This document shows positions 45,483-55,585 of a DNA stretch of 64,000 nucleotides, piece by piece (position 1 is the stretch's first letter; each line of letters opens with the position of its first letter). A program made the position numbers and the translations under genes. Source of the DNA: Leclercia sp. AS011 (GTDB taxonomy: Bacteria; Pseudomonadota; Gammaproteobacteria; Enterobacterales; Enterobacteriaceae); the NCBI RefSeq assembly GCF_037152535.1, contig NZ_JBBCMA010000008.1, positions 1 to 64,000 of the forward strand. Reading direction: 5' to 3'. The notes beneath the pieces are model-generated. The model was given only the letters and a program-made list of their open reading frames with translations. It was not told where the DNA came from and searched no databases.

Positions 45483-46493
45483 ATGAAACGTGAACTTGCT
45501 ATCGAATTTTCCCGCGTGACCGAAGCCGCCGCTCTGGCGGGCTACAAGTGGCTTGGCCGCGGCGACAAAAATATCGCTGACGGTGCAGCCGTCCATGCCA
45601 TGCGCATTATGCTTAACCAGGTCAACATTGACGGCACCATAGTGATTGGCGAAGGCGAAATCGACGAAGCGCCGATGCTGTTTATCGGCGAAAAGGTCGG
45701 CACCGGCAACGGCGATGCGGTGGATATCGCCGTCGACCCGATTGAAGGCACCCGTATGACCGCCATGGGTCAGGCTAACGCCCTGGCCGTCCTGGCCGTG
45801 GGCGACAAAGGCACCTTCCTCAACGCGCCTGATATGTATATGGAAAAGCTGATTGTCGGGCCCGGCGCTAAAGGGGTTATCGATCTCAATCTGCCGCTGG
45901 CGGAAAACCTGCGGAACATCGCCGCCGCCCTCAATAAACCGTTGAGCGAACTGACGGTCACTATCCTGGCAAAACCGCGTCACGATACGACGATTGCCCA
46001 TATGCAGCAGCTGGGAGTGCGCGTGTTTGCCATCCCGGATGGCGACGTGGCGGCCTCTATCCTCACCTGCATGCCGGACAGCGAAGTGGACGTGCTGTAC
46101 GGTATCGGTGGCGCACCGGAAGGGGTGGTTTCTGCCGCGGTGATCCGCGCCCTAGACGGCGATATGCAGGGGCGTCTGCTGGCTCGCCATGAAGTGAAAG
46201 GCGACAGCGAAGAGAACCGCCGTATCGGTGAGCAGGAGCTGGCCCGCTGCGCCGCGATGGGCATTGCGGCCAATACCGTGCTGCGTCTGGATGATATGGC
46301 GCGCAACGACAACGTCATCTTCTCGGCTACCGGTATCACCAAGGGCGATCTGCTGGACGGTATCACCCGCAAAGGCAATATGGCCACCACCGAAACGCTG
46401 CTGATCCGCGGTAAATCACGCACCATTCGACGCATCCAGTCGATTCACTATCTCGACCGCAAAGATCCGGACGTGCAGACCCACATTCTGTAA
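45483..46493 (+). CDS. glpX: Fructose-1,6-bisphosphatase class II GlpX
   Basis: Mn2+-dependent fructose-1,6-bisphosphatase of the lithium-sensitive superfamily, used in gluconeogenesis from glycerol. The 336-residue protein has the metal-binding GEIDEAPMLFIGE (about 57-69) and DPIEGTRMT (about 85-93). It is the third gene of the glp operon, 110 bases after glpK, with a repeat between. The length equals that of E. coli. Confidence 0.97.
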   Translation: MKRELAIEFSRVTEAAALAGYKWLGRGDKNIADGAAVHAMRIMLNQVNIDGTIVIGEGEIDEAPMLFIGEKVGTGNGDAVDIAVDPIEGTRMTAMGQANALAVLAVGDKGTFLNAPDMYMEKLIVGPGAKGVIDLNLPLAENLRNIAAALNKPLSELTVTILAKPRHDTTIAHMQQLGVRVFAIPDGDVAASILTCMPDSEVDVLYGIGGAPEGVVSAAVIRALDGDMQGRLLARHEVKGDSEENRRIGEQELARCAAMGIAANTVLRLDDMARNDNVIFSATGITKGDLLDGITRKGNMATTETLLIRGKSRTIRRIQSIHYLDRKDPDVQTHIL

Positions 46494-46589
46494 AACCGTT
46501 TGATCAATTGAGCTTTCCGGCCCGCCCGGGCTGGAAATCTCCCTCTCAGGTAAGGAAGATAGACCACGAGATCAGTACAGGAGAACATC

Positions 46590-47336
46590 ATGGCAGACTG
46601 GGTAACAGGTAAAGTCAAAAAGGTAGAGTTCTGGACCGATGCGCTATTTAGTCTCACCGTCAATGCGCCCATCCATCCCTTCACCGCCGGGCAATTTGCC
46701 AAGCTGGGGCTGGAGATCGACGGTGAACGCGTGCAGCGCGCCTACTCCTATGTCAACGCGCCGGATAACCCGGATCTCGAGTTCTACCTTGTCACCGTTC
46801 CCGATGGCAAACTCAGCCCGCGACTGGCGGCCCTCAAACCGGGCGATGAGATCCAGATCGTCAGCGAAGCCGCAGGCTTCTTCGTGCTTGAGGAAATCCC
46901 GGACTGCGACACCCTGTGGATGCTGGCGACCGGTACCGCCATCGGCCCGTATCTGTCGATCCTGGAGTACGGGAAAGACCTGGAGCGTTTCAAAAATATC
47001 GTGCTGGTACATGCCGCGCGCTATGCCGCTGACCTGAGCTACCTGCCGCAAATGTTAGAGCTGCAGAAACGCTATGAAGGGAAACTGAAAATTCAGACGG
47101 TGGTGAGTCGTGAAACGGTGGCCGGTTCACTGACCGGACGCGTACCGGCCCTGATTGAAAACGGTGAACTGGAAGCTGCCGTTGGCCTGCCGATGACCGC
47201 AGAGACCAGCCACGTGATGCTGTGCGGCAACCCACAGATGGTGCGCGACACCCAACAGCTGCTGAAAGAGACCCGGCAGATGACCAAGCATCTACGCCGC
47301 CGTCCGGGCCATATGACTGCAGAACACTACTGGTAA
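46590..47336 (+). CDS. fpr: Ferredoxin/flavodoxin-NADP+ reductase
   Basis: FAD enzyme that passes electrons from NADPH to flavodoxin or ferredoxin, feeding radical SAM enzymes and repair. The 248-residue protein has the FAD-binding RAYSYVNAP (about 50-58), the nicotinamide-binding ATGTAIGPYLS and the C-terminal AEHYW with the stacking aromatic. SoxS control is known in E. coli; I could not place the box. The stop codon abuts that of the convergent yiiR with no base between. In K-12 uspD lies next to fpr; it is not here. Confidence 0.96.
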   Translation: MADWVTGKVKKVEFWTDALFSLTVNAPIHPFTAGQFAKLGLEIDGERVQRAYSYVNAPDNPDLEFYLVTVPDGKLSPRLAALKPGDEIQIVSEAAGFFVLEEIPDCDTLWMLATGTAIGPYLSILEYGKDLERFKNIVLVHAARYAADLSYLPQMLELQKRYEGKLKIQTVVSRETVAGSLTGRVPALIENGELEAAVGLPMTAETSHVMLCGNPQMVRDTQQLLKETRQMTKHLRRRPGHMTAEHYW

Positions 47337-47756
47337 TTAGCGGTACTTTACGTCGATTGTATCTTTGCCGTATTTATTCTCGCCCTGGGTGCCCACAAAT
47401 GCGCCCAGGTCGACAATAATCATCACAAAAATAATGGTGGGGATCAGCCTGCCAACTACCCACGGCAGCATGGAAGGCAGCATCGACCAGTTACCTGCCA
47501 GCAGCATCCACGCCAGCACCACCAGCAGCGCCCACAGCCCCGAACGCCCCCGATCGTGCAGACGTTTCACTAATACCGCCGACGTCGGCCACAGCAGCGA
47601 AACCAGCGCGAAGGCCGCCGTCTGGGTGTTCAGCCACGCGTTATTGGCAAAAATAAACAGACCCAGCATGGCGACAATCCACACGCCAATCCAGATCCAG
47701 AAATCACGGCGTCCAATGCGCCCTTTGAATGAAAACAACCACTGCTGTATGGTCAT
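47337..47756 (-). CDS. yiiR: DUF805 inner-membrane protein YiiR
   Basis: A 139-residue membrane protein of the DUF805 family with about four hydrophobic segments. It begins with the family's typical MTIQQWLFSFKGRIGRRDFW motif and contains RLHDRGRSG. Function is unknown. Compared with the E. coli protein, as I recall it, the C-terminal tail after KYGKDT is shorter. It ends exactly where fpr ends, on the other strand. Confidence 0.88.
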   Translation of the reverse strand: MTIQQWLFSFKGRIGRRDFWIWIGVWIVAMLGLFIFANNAWLNTQTAAFALVSLLWPTSAVLVKRLHDRGRSGLWALLVVLAWMLLAGNWSMLPSMLPWVVGRLIPTIIFVMIIVDLGAFVGTQGENKYGKDTIDVKYR

Positions 47757-47868
47757 GTCAGGTTCCTTAAAATCATTGCGGAGCGTAGTTTACCCTGGAG
47801 TCGCATCCTTTTGACAAGCCAGCCAGATATCGTTTTAATCGTGACAGTAACATTCAGAGACTTTACTG

Positions 47869-48465
47869 ATGAAGATGTGGTTTCACCTTATTTGGCTGGG
47901 TTTAACACTGTCGTGCGCGAGCGTTTCTCTGCGCGCTGCCGAGACCTCCGCACCCGCGACTGCGCCCTACGTGATGCCGGGCGCGCCGACGTTTGATCAA
48001 TCCATCAGCCTGTTCCGCGAAGCCTTCAACAGCGATAACCCTGGCCTGTCGCTGAATGAGTTTCGCGCCATTGATGGTACCCGCGACACCCCCAACCTGA
48101 CCCGTGCCGCCAGCAAGATTAATGAGAATCTGTACGCCTCAACGGCGCTGGAGCGCGGAACGCTCAAAATAAAGAGTATGCAGATCACCTGGCTGCCGAT
48201 TCAGGGGCCGGAGCAAAAGGCCGCCAAAGCCAAAGCGCTGGAATATATGAGCGCGATTTTGCGGGCGTTCACCCCGGCGTTAACCAAATCCCAGAGCCAG
48301 CAAAAACTGCAAAAGCTGCTGGCTGCCGGTAAAAACAAACGTTACTACGCCGAAACGGAAGGTGCGGTTCGCTATGTGGTGGCAGATAACGGCGAAAAGG
48401 GGCTGACCTTCGCTGTTGAACCGATTAAGCTGGCGTTATCTGATACTCTCGGCGGGGCGAATTAA
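47869..48465 (+). CDS. yiiQ: DUF1454 exported protein YiiQ
   Basis: A 198-residue protein with a likely signal peptide (1-23, hydrophobic core WFHLIWLGLTLSCASVSL, cleavage after LRAA). The conserved part includes LTRAASKINENLYASTALERG and KNKRYYAETEGAVRYVVADNGEKG. It matches E. coli YiiQ; the function is unknown. It lies upstream of tpiA in the same direction, about 110 bases apart, and divergent from yiiR. Confidence 0.9.
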   Translation: MKMWFHLIWLGLTLSCASVSLRAAETSAPATAPYVMPGAPTFDQSISLFREAFNSDNPGLSLNEFRAIDGTRDTPNLTRAASKINENLYASTALERGTLKIKSMQITWLPIQGPEQKAAKAKALEYMSAILRAFTPALTKSQSQQKLQKLLAAGKNKRYYAETEGAVRYVVADNGEKGLTFAVEPIKLALSDTLGGAN

Positions 48466-48575
48466 TGACAAAAAGCAAAGCCTTTCGAGGGAAAATCTCT
48501 ATACTGTTTCACAGACCATGCTGCCCAGCCGGGTGGCCATATTCCTTAATTCGCTCTTGAGCGTGGAGAATTGAA

Positions 48576-49343
48576 ATGCGACATCCTTTAGTGATGGGTA
48601 ACTGGAAACTGAACGGCAGCCGCCACATGGTAAACGAGCTGGTAGCTAACCTGCGTAAAGAGCTGGCTGGCGTGACTGGCTGTGCTGTTGCGATCGCTCC
48701 GCCGGACATGTACCTGGATATGGCTAAACACGCCGCTGACGGCAGCCACATCGTTCTGGGTGCACAGAACGTTGACGTTAACCTGTCTGGCGCGTTCACC
48801 GGTGAAACCTCCGCTGAAATGCTGAAAGATATCGGCGCGAAATACATCATCATAGGTCACTCTGAGCGTCGTACCTACCACAAAGAGTCCGACGAATTCA
48901 TCGCGAAAAAATTCGCGGTGCTGAAAGAGCAGGGTCTGATCCCGGTTCTGTGCATCGGTGAAACCGAAGCCGAAAACGAAGCAGGCAAAACCGAAGAAGT
49001 GTGTGCACGTCAGATCGACGCAGTGCTGACCACTCAGGGCGCGAGCGCGTTCGAAGGCGCGGTTATTGCTTACGAGCCAGTATGGGCGATCGGTACCGGC
49101 AAATCTGCCACCCCAGCTCAGGCTCAGGCGGTTCACAAATTCATCCGTGACCACATTGCTAAAGCCGACGCGAAAGTGGCTGAGCAAGTGATCATCCAGT
49201 ACGGCGGTTCCGTAAACGCAGCGAACGCCGCTGAGCTGTTCACCCAGCCAGACATCGATGGCGCGCTGGTTGGCGGCGCATCCCTGAAAGCTGACGCTTT
49301 CGCGGTGATCGTTAAAGCAGCAGAAGCTGCAAAACAGGCGTAA
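48576..49343 (+). CDS. tpiA: Triosephosphate isomerase
   Basis: Interconverts dihydroxyacetone phosphate and glyceraldehyde 3-phosphate. The 255-residue barrel has K11 (GNWKLNG), the catalytic His (IIIGHSERR), the catalytic Glu in [11 protein letters not shown] and the phosphate loop. Codon use is strongly biased (many CTG, GTT, AAA), as expected for a highly expressed gene. It is followed by a C/G-rich hairpin and then by a permease gene on the other strand, where K-12 has cdh. Confidence 0.99.
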   Translation: MRHPLVMGNWKLNGSRHMVNELVANLRKELAGVTGCAVAIAPPDMYLDMAKHAADGSHIVLGAQNVDVNLSGAFTGETSAEMLKDIGAKYIIIGHSERRTYHKESDEFIAKKFAVLKEQGLIPVLCIGETEAENEAGKTEEVCARQIDAVLTTQGASAFEGAVIAYEPVWAIGTGKSATPAQAQAVHKFIRDHIAKADAKVAEQVIIQYGGSVNAANAAELFTQPDIDGALVGGASLKADAFAVIVKAAEAAKQA

Positions 49344-49350
49344 AAACCAC

Positions 49351-49377
49351 TTCCCTCTCCCCTCCGGGGAGAGGGAA
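49351..49377. repeat. CCCTCTCCCC hairpin after tpiA
   Basis: A perfect 12-base stem TTCCCTCTCCCC/GGGGAGAGGGAA with loop TCC, between convergent tpiA and the permease gene. No T run follows in either direction. It belongs to the same hairpin family as the units near 29581 and 45400. Confidence 0.7.
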
Positions 49378-49378
49378 C

Positions 49379-50683
49379 TTATACTTTCCCCAGAACACTA
49401 AACCACAGATAATCCAGCGGCAGCAGCACCAGATACGTTGCCACCGCCAGCGCCAGACAAAGCACCATCCCCGCCTTTGCAGGCACCTTTCCTAACCCCA
49501 TCGCCACGACAATCGGTGACGCCTGATACGGCAGCAGCGGCGTGGAATAGCCCAGCACCTGAATCATGATCACCGACAGCAGCGGGAAGCCGGTCGCGTC
49601 CGAAAAACTCTGCGCCAGGGTGGTGTACAGCGCCGGAACGCCGTTGGCGGTCATAATGAAGTTGAGCGCCGTGGTGATCCCGGTCAGCGCCAGGAAACTG
49701 GTGAAAGGTCTGTCTGCATCCAGCGGCATAATGCGGAGCAATGCCTCGCCCACCGCCGCTCCGATACCGGTCTGCGTCACGACAATCGCCAGCCCGAGAA
49801 TACCTGCAACATAGATACAGGTGCGCATATTCACCCCCGCCGAAAACTCCTCGCCGGTGATAAAACCGATCCGCGGCAGCATCACCACAATCGATGCCGC
49901 CAGCCCGGTCCACGCCGGGCCGATCCCGTGCCAGCTCTCCGTCACCCACATTCCCAGCACCACGGCCAGAAGCCAGGCAAGACGCTTTTCGTCCCGCCCC
50001 ATGGGCTCAGAGGGTGCCATGTCCTTCACCGGTTTCGGGCTGCCGGGAAAAAGCCAGCAGATCAGGCCAATCAGAGTCAGGCCTTTAAGAATGCCCAGCA
50101 CCGGCGTGTGCAGCAGCAGGTACGGAACATAGTTGAGATGAATACCGTACGACCCCTCCGCCGCCCCGCTCATCACCAGATTAGGCACGTTGGCCGGGAG
50201 GATGGTGGCCGACAGCTGAAAAGTACCAAACCCCACAGCCAGCGCCAGACCAAACCACGCCCGGGAGCCGTCGGCAATGCCCGCCCGCTTCGCCATCGCC
50301 GCCACAATCGGCATCAACAGCGCGATGCGCCCCATGTTGGAGGGCATCACAAACGCCAGCGCATAGGTGAGCAGCACCACGCTGGCCACCATCAGCGGCC
50401 AGGAGTCGGTCAGCCGGGACGACAGCGCCCGCGCTGCCCTGTCTGCCAGCCCGGTTTTGCGGATCGCCACCCCCAGCACAAATCCGCTGAACACCAGCCA
50501 GAACGCCGACGAAGCAAAGCCGCCGAAAATCACCTCCGGCGGCGCAATTCTGGCGATCATCGCTGCGGTAAAGAACAGCAGCGCGGTGAGGAACTCCGGT
50601 AACAGCGAGGTGGCCCACAGGATAATGGTAACGACGATAATCAGCGAGGGCAGAAACAGCGGGTGAGTGAACCAGAGCGACAT
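49379..50683 (-). CDS. SLC13/DASS-like anion permease
   Basis: A 434-residue integral membrane protein with about 11-12 hydrophobic segments. I place it in the SLC13 (divalent anion:Na+ symporter) or related ion-transporter superfamily from its overall layout, the SGFVLGVAIRKTGLADRAAR region and the FIMTANGVPALYTTLAQ and YQASPIVVAMG half-hairpins. The substrate cannot be inferred; C4-dicarboxylate, citrate and sulfate are family possibilities. It stands alone between tpiA and cdh, where K-12 has nothing, so it is an accessory gene of this lineage. Base composition looks like that of its neighbours. Sulfate is of some interest because sbp is two genes away. Confidence 0.8.
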   Translation of the reverse strand: MSLWFTHPLFLPSLIIVVTIILWATSLLPEFLTALLFFTAAMIARIAPPEVIFGGFASSAFWLVFSGFVLGVAIRKTGLADRAARALSSRLTDSWPLMVASVVLLTYALAFVMPSNMGRIALLMPIVAAMAKRAGIADGSRAWFGLALAVGFGTFQLSATILPANVPNLVMSGAAEGSYGIHLNYVPYLLLHTPVLGILKGLTLIGLICWLFPGSPKPVKDMAPSEPMGRDEKRLAWLLAVVLGMWVTESWHGIGPAWTGLAASIVVMLPRIGFITGEEFSAGVNMRTCIYVAGILGLAIVVTQTGIGAAVGEALLRIMPLDADRPFTSFLALTGITTALNFIMTANGVPALYTTLAQSFSDATGFPLLSVIMIQVLGYSTPLLPYQASPIVVAMGLGKVPAKAGMVLCLALAVATYLVLLPLDYLWFSVLGKV

Positions 50684-50756
50684 GCCTGTCTCCTGTAGAA
50701 TTTTTCAGCAAGTCTACGGTGACAGGCAGCGGGAGTAAACGCTATTTATGGTGGGG

Positions 50757-51500
50757 TCACTGCAGGATATCGCATTGATGATCCTGCAATTCCTCAGCGG
50801 AGGCGAGGTTAAACGCCAGCAGATTGCGCTCGGTCGCCAGCAGAACAAACGCGCCGTCCGCCTGCTGCGCCATCGCCAGTGCGAAGCGTCCCATATGGTC
50901 GCGGGCTTCCGGCAGCTCCTCTGCCAGCATCATAAACGGGCTGCGTTTCACCAGCTCCGCTTCCGTTACCCGACGCGCCAGATACTCGTGCCCTTCCAGC
51001 CCGCCGGGGAACGGTAGCCATTGGGTGCTGATTTGCCCCTGATGGGCATTGAGCTTCTCGCGCACGTCCGGACGCAGGCAGGAGATATGGATATGAAAAT
51101 GATTTTGCGTCCGACCCGTTGGGGAGTTGATGGTCAGTGAAATTGCGCTGTCAGAGACGTTGCTTCCCCGTTTGATGCTCATAAAGTTGCGCGACTGCCA
51201 CGCCAGCCAGAAGAAGTTCGGCGTATAGGCCTCAGTCAGAAGCGGGCTTTCGGTGCCGTTGATGCGGTACGTTGGCATCAGCAGATATTGCAGCGGCCCG
51301 TTGCGGTCTTTGAATACCACATAGCCCGCATCGGTCTTTACCTGTGCACAGGGAGCCGGGTTACGGTTTTGCAGCTGATTTGGTACGCACTGGTCGAGCA
51401 CGATATGTCGCAATGCGTTTGGGTTACCCGATTTCATCCAGAACCAGCCACCTGCGGCGAGCGCGATGACAACCAGTACCAGCACAATTATTTTTTTCAC
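50757..51500 (-). CDS. cdh: CDP-diacylglycerol pyrophosphatase
   Basis: Hydrolyses CDP-diacylglycerol to phosphatidate and CMP at the inner membrane. The 247-residue protein has one N-terminal membrane anchor (about 4-23) and the HIT-like active site NHFHIHISC. The start is a GTG giving [14 protein letters not shown], six bases after GGAA; the frame is open for 19 more codons upstream without homology. It is about 35% diverged from E. coli in the anchor but well conserved in the catalytic part. It lies downstream of sbp, behind a terminator. Confidence 0.93.
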   Translation of the reverse strand: MKKIIVLVLVVIALAAGGWFWMKSGNPNALRHIVLDQCVPNQLQNRNPAPCAQVKTDAGYVVFKDRNGPLQYLLMPTYRINGTESPLLTEAYTPNFFWLAWQSRNFMSIKRGSNVSDSAISLTINSPTGRTQNHFHIHISCLRPDVREKLNAHQGQISTQWLPFPGGLEGHEYLARRVTEAELVKRSPFMMLAEELPEARDHMGRFALAMAQQADGAFVLLATERNLLAFNLASAEELQDHQCDILQ

Positions 51501-51557
51501 AACGCGTTCCCTGTATCCATTTGAACCAAAAGAGTAACGCACTTTGATGATAAACAA

Positions 51558-51590
51558 AAAAGCCCGGCAGTAGGATCCTGCCGGGCTTTT
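51558..51590 (-). terminator. Rho-independent terminator of sbp
   Basis: A 13-base stem AAAAGCCCGGCAG/CTGCCGGGCTTTT around a loop containing GGATC. It starts about 16 bases after the sbp stop, and T-rich tails exist on both strands. Confidence 0.9.
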
Positions 51591-51606
51591 TAAACACTAT
51601 GGATGA

Positions 51607-52596
51607 TTAACGTTTGTTGATCTGATCGAAGGTACCGCCGTTCGAGAAGTGATCTTTCTGCGCTTTGGTCCAGCCGCCGAACTCTTCATCAATGGTGAAC
51701 AGCTTCAGTTTCGGGAATTCGTTCTCATACTTCTTCGCCACCGCTTCATCACGTGGACGGTAGAAATTCTTCGCGGCGATCTCCTGGCCTTCCGGCGTGT
51801 AAAGGTACTTCAGGTAGGCTTCTGCCACGGCCTGGGTGCCTTTCTTCTCCGCCACTTTGTCGACCACAGAGACGGTCGGCTCAGCCAGAATCGACTCGCT
51901 TGGGGTCACGATTTCAAACTTGTCTTTACCCAGCTCGTTGGTCGCCAGCAGCGCTTCGTTTTCCCACGCAATCAGCACATCGCCAATGCCGCGTTCAACG
52001 AAGGTGTTGGTCGCGCCGCGTGCGCCGGAATCCAGCACTTCAACGTTTTTAAACAGCGACTTCACGAACTCCTGGGCCTTGGCCTGATCGCCATTGTTGT
52101 GGTGCAGGGCGTAGCCCCAGGCTGCCAGATAGTTCCAGCGAGCGCCGCCAGAGCTTTTTGGGTTCGGGGTAATCACGGAAACGCCCGGCTTAATCAGGTC
52201 GTTCCAGTCATGGATCTGTTTCGGGTTGCCTTTACGCACCAGGAAAACGATGGTCGAGGTGTAAGGCGCAGAGTTGTCTGGCAGACGTTTGATCCAGTTT
52301 TTGTCGATACGACCGCGTTCGGCGATAGCGTCCACGTCGTAGGCCAGCGCCAGGGTCACCACATCGGCTTCGATACCGTTGATGACCGAAGTCGCCTGCT
52401 TACCGGAGCCGCCGTGCGACTGGCGGACCACCACGTTATCGCCAGTTTCCTGTTTCCAGTGTGCGGCGAACGCTTTGTTATACTGCTCGTACAACTCACG
52501 TGTCGGATCGTAAGACACGTTCAGTAACTGGATATCCTTTGCCAGAACGCTGGTCGATGCCAGCAATAAAGTAAACCCCACGCCCCACTTGTTCAT
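51607..52596 (-). CDS. sbp: Periplasmic sulfate-binding protein
   Basis: Delivers sulfate to the CysTWA ABC importer. The 329-residue protein has a signal peptide (1-19, cleavage after VLA) and the conserved sulfate-site segments SHGGSGKQA and [17 protein letters not shown]. The length equals that of E. coli. It is expected to be under CysB and sulfur-limitation control, though no clear CysB site was seen. The upstream gap (52597-52808) holds only its promoter and a BIME. Confidence 0.98.
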   Translation of the reverse strand: MNKWGVGFTLLLASTSVLAKDIQLLNVSYDPTRELYEQYNKAFAAHWKQETGDNVVVRQSHGGSGKQATSVINGIEADVVTLALAYDVDAIAERGRIDKNWIKRLPDNSAPYTSTIVFLVRKGNPKQIHDWNDLIKPGVSVITPNPKSSGGARWNYLAAWGYALHHNNGDQAKAQEFVKSLFKNVEVLDSGARGATNTFVERGIGDVLIAWENEALLATNELGKDKFEIVTPSESILAEPTVSVVDKVAEKKGTQAVAEAYLKYLYTPEGQEIAAKNFYRPRDEAVAKKYENEFPKLKLFTIDEEFGGWTKAQKDHFSNGGTFDQINKR

Positions 52597-52720
52597 CGTC
52601 CCACTCTCTTAATGTTGTGTTTGATGATTGCAGCGTGCCAGAAAGCAAACCAATGATTAAAGAATAAAAAAAGATTGGCTATAACTGCGTGGAATAAAAA
52701 GCGGTATTGCGCGCACAAAA

Positions 52721-52798
52721 AAGCCCGGCGGCGCTTCGCTTACCGGGCCTACGAACCCTGCTTTTGTAGGCCGGGTAAGCGCAGCGCCACCCGGCAAC
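52721..52798. repeat. BIME: two REP units between pfkA and sbp
   Basis: Two REP palindromes facing each other (about 52721-52752 and 52764-52798). The unit starts AAGCCCGGCGGCGC, and the second ends GCCACCCGGC, ten bases after the pfkA stop codon. Confidence 0.87.
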
Positions 52799-52808
52799 AA
52801 CCAGCTGA

Positions 52809-53771
52809 TTAGTAAAGTTTTTTCGCGCAGTCCAGCCAGTCACCTTTGAACGGACGCTTCATGCTTTCGATAGCGTCGATGATGTCGTGGTGAACCAGTT
52901 TCTCGTTCTGAATACCGACGCAACGGCCGCCGAAGCCCTGCAGCAGCAGTTCAATAGAGTACGCGCCCATACGGGAGGCCAGGATACGGTCGTAAGGACC
53001 CGGGGAGCCGCCGCGCTGGATATGGCCGAGAACGGTGGCGCGGGTTTCGCGTTTGGTTTCGGTTTCGATGTAACGCGCCAGCTCTTCGATATCACAGATG
53101 TGCTCGGTGATAGCCACGATGGCGTGTTTTTTACCTTTGGCGATCCCGGCTTTGATCTCAGCGACCAGGTCTTCACGGCTGAATTCCACTTCCGGAACCA
53201 CCACGAACTCACAGCCGCCGGCAATCGCCGCCGCCAGGGTCAGGTCGCCACAGTAGCGGCCCATCACTTCAACGATGGAGATACGCTGGTGAGAAGAAGA
53301 GGTGTCGCGCAGACGGTCAATCGCTTCAACCACGGTGCCCAGGGCAGTGAAGAAACCGATGGTGTAGTCGGTACCTTTGATGTCGTTATCGATGGTGCCT
53401 GGCAGACCGATGCACGGGAAGCCCATTTCGGTCAGGCGTTTTGCACCCATATAGGAACCGTCACCACCAATAACCACCAGCGCGTCGAGGCCGCGTTTCT
53501 TCATGTTCTCGATAGCCACTTCACGGATGCGCTCTTCGCGGAATTCCGGGAAACGTGCGGAACCCAGGAAGGTACCGCCGCGGTTAATCATGTCGGATAC
53601 ACTGTAGCGGTCGAGCTGCACCATGCGATCTTCGTACAGGCCCAGATAACCGTCATAGATACCAAAAACTTCCAGACCTTCCGTCAACGCAGCACGAACC
53701 ACACCACGAATTGCCGCGTTCATGCCGGGCGCATCACCGCCGCTTGTCAACACACCGATTTTCTTAATCAT
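52809..53771 (-). CDS. pfkA: 6-phosphofructokinase I
   Basis: Main glycolytic phosphofructokinase: fructose 6-phosphate plus ATP to the 1,6-bisphosphate; activated by ADP and inhibited by PEP. The 320-residue protein has [10 protein letters not shown] (9-18) for ATP and GTIDND (125-130), which includes the catalytic Asp. Start [10 protein letters not shown] matches E. coli; 29 upstream codons are open but lie in the promoter region. The 174-base gap to fieF holds no gene. Confidence 0.98.
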   Translation of the reverse strand: MIKKIGVLTSGGDAPGMNAAIRGVVRAALTEGLEVFGIYDGYLGLYEDRMVQLDRYSVSDMINRGGTFLGSARFPEFREERIREVAIENMKKRGLDALVVIGGDGSYMGAKRLTEMGFPCIGLPGTIDNDIKGTDYTIGFFTALGTVVEAIDRLRDTSSSHQRISIVEVMGRYCGDLTLAAAIAGGCEFVVVPEVEFSREDLVAEIKAGIAKGKKHAIVAITEHICDIEELARYIETETKRETRATVLGHIQRGGSPGPYDRILASRMGAYSIELLLQGFGGRCVGIQNEKLVHHDIIDAIESMKRPFKGDWLDCAKKLY

Positions 53772-53945
53772 GACTACCTCTGAACTTAGGAATGCAAAAA
53801 TGAAAGCTGTTGCCGGAAGACTTCTGACGACCAACGAATACTGCAAATAGTATATCAATCACTTCCAGCTGAATTGATTCAGGTCAGGCCATATGGCGGT
53901 TATTTTTCCACAAAATGCTGGCCTGGTTCACTTTTTTACAACGAA

Positions 53946-54851
53946 TTACGAAAGCTCAAAATGTCCATTGCCTGGCTTAGGTACGACTGAGCAGGGATCC
54001 TGGTGAATAATGACGTCTGACCCCGGGAAACGCTGCAAAATCGCCTGCTCCACCTGCTCAGCCACCAGATGTGCCTGAACCAGCGGCAGGTTATCTTCCA
54101 TTTCTAAATGAATCTGAATAAAGCGGGTCGGCCCTGACTGCCGCGTGCGAAGATCGTGAGCACCGCTGACGCCTGGCCAGGAGGTCACAATTTCAAAGAT
54201 TTCATGCCGTTCTGCGTCTGGCAAGGCGCGATCGAGAAGCGACTGCACCGCATCGTACCCCATGCGCAACGCACTGTATAAAATATAAAAGCCAATCCCT
54301 AACGCAAAGAGCGCATCGGCCCGGTGCCAGCCATACCAGGCCAGACCGAGCGCAATCAGGATCGCGCCGTTCATCATAACATCAGACTGATAATGAAGCA
54401 TATCGGCCCGTACCGCCTGGCTTTGCGTTTTACGCACTACCCAGCGCTGGAACGTTACCAGAACCAGTGTGCTAATAAGTGCTATAACCGTGACGACGAC
54501 GCCCACGCCGGGATCTTTCATCGGCGACGGGGTATAGAGATGCTGAATACCGGTTAAAAAGAGGAACAGCGCCGAACCGGAAATAAACATGCTTTGCGCC
54601 AGCGCCGCCAGCGACTCCGCTTTGCCGTGACCAAAAGTATGCTCTTCATCCGCTGGCTGCAAGGAGTAGCGCACCACCCACAGGTTAGTCACCGAAGCGG
54701 CAATATCCACCAGCGAATCCACCAGCGCCGCCAGAATACTGACTGAACCGGTATACCACCACGCGAAAATTTTAATCACCAAAAGACACGACGCCATGAT
54801 CGTCGCAGCGATTGCGGCCCGGCTGACCAGCCGTCCATAGGATTGATTCAT
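53946..54851 (-). CDS. fieF: Cation-efflux pump FieF
   Basis: Proton-coupled efflux of Fe2+ and Zn2+ (cation diffusion facilitator family, also YiiP). The 301-residue protein has six membrane segments with the metal-site residues Asp45 and Asp49 in ALVDSLVDI and His153 and Asp157 in [10 protein letters not shown], and a C-terminal cytosolic domain with VIIHQDP. The start [11 protein letters not shown] follows GGAGTGTTT. It lies downstream of cpxP/CpxQ in the same direction, behind the CpxQ terminator. Confidence 0.97.
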   Translation of the reverse strand: MNQSYGRLVSRAAIAATIMASCLLVIKIFAWWYTGSVSILAALVDSLVDIAASVTNLWVVRYSLQPADEEHTFGHGKAESLAALAQSMFISGSALFLFLTGIQHLYTPSPMKDPGVGVVVTVIALISTLVLVTFQRWVVRKTQSQAVRADMLHYQSDVMMNGAILIALGLAWYGWHRADALFALGIGFYILYSALRMGYDAVQSLLDRALPDAERHEIFEIVTSWPGVSGAHDLRTRQSGPTRFIQIHLEMEDNLPLVQAHLVAEQVEQAILQRFPGSDVIIHQDPCSVVPKPGNGHFELS

Positions 54852-54940
54852 AAACACTCCTGTCATGCTATGCCGCTAGTATAACGGATGCAGCGGAGGC
54901 AATAAGATCAATAAACGATTACCAGGTTTGTATGACGGGC

Positions 54941-54998
54941 AAAAAAAACCCCCTCATCATGAGGGGGAAGACAGGGATGGTGTCTATGGCAAGGAAAA
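54941..54998 (-). ncRNA. cpxQ: CpxQ small RNA from the cpxP 3' end
   Basis: On the minus strand the cpxP 3' region contains TTTTCCTTGCCATAGACACC, then a terminator hairpin CCCCCTCAT/ATGAGGGGG with TTTTTTTT. This matches the CpxQ sRNA of Salmonella and E. coli, which RNase E releases from cpxP mRNA and which, with Hfq, represses inner-membrane protein messages. The seed region TTTTCCTTGCC is fully kept, and only the terminator loop has changed. The 5' end is inferred from the known cleavage site. Confidence 0.9.
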
Positions 54999-55004
54999 CA
55001 GGGT

Positions 55005-55505
55005 CTACTGGTTACTACGGGTATTGCTACTAAAAAGCGTTGATTCAGCGTTCTTTTGCATCCGTGCAACCTCGCGCAACTGATCCATACGTTGCTGGTG
55101 TTTCTGGTTCAAAACCGCTTGCTGCTCAGGCGTTAGCAGGTGGAACATCTGGTTGCGGACCTTGGCCATTTCGACCTGTCGGGCAACCTGCTCCTGCGCC
55201 ATTTTGTCTGCCTGAGCGCGTACAGCGTTTTCGTCAAAATTTTCTGCGGTGACAAGGCGGTGCATTGTCTCCATTTCGCTAACATTAACAGGGGGCTGGT
55301 CATGACGAGCCCGCTGCATCAGATCTCGCATCTGTTGACGCTGATGTTCGGTTAAACTTATGCCGTCGAACATATGGCCCTGGCCGCTGTGCTGCGCGAT
55401 GCCCTCTACTGGAGAGCGGTTATCGCCGGTGATAGCTCCAGCAGCCTGGCTAAATGCACTAAACGCCAGCGTTGAGGCCATGACGGCAGCGGTAACTTTG
55501 CGCAT
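55005..55505 (-). CDS. cpxP: Periplasmic Cpx adaptor CpxP
   Basis: Periplasmic inhibitor of CpxA that is degraded with misfolded proteins by DegP. The 166-residue protein has a signal peptide (1-22, cleavage near SQA-AGA), and the LTEHQRQQM and LTPEQQAVL segments are the two LTxxQ motifs of the Spy/CpxP fold. The ATG at 55505 follows GGGAG by six bases and gives the E. coli length; a GTG one codon earlier is possible. The first 30 or so mature residues are diverged. It is divergent from cpxRA across a CpxR box, and its 3' end yields CpxQ. Confidence 0.95.
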   Translation of the reverse strand: MRKVTAAVMASTLAFSAFSQAAGAITGDNRSPVEGIAQHSGQGHMFDGISLTEHQRQQMRDLMQRARHDQPPVNVSEMETMHRLVTAENFDENAVRAQADKMAQEQVARQVEMAKVRNQMFHLLTPEQQAVLNQKHQQRMDQLREVARMQKNAESTLFSSNTRSNQ

Positions 55506-55585
55506 CACTTACTCCCAAAATCTTTCGTGTCGCGATTCAACGAGAGACAGTCTACGATTCAGGCTGCAAACATGCGTCAGGGGGT

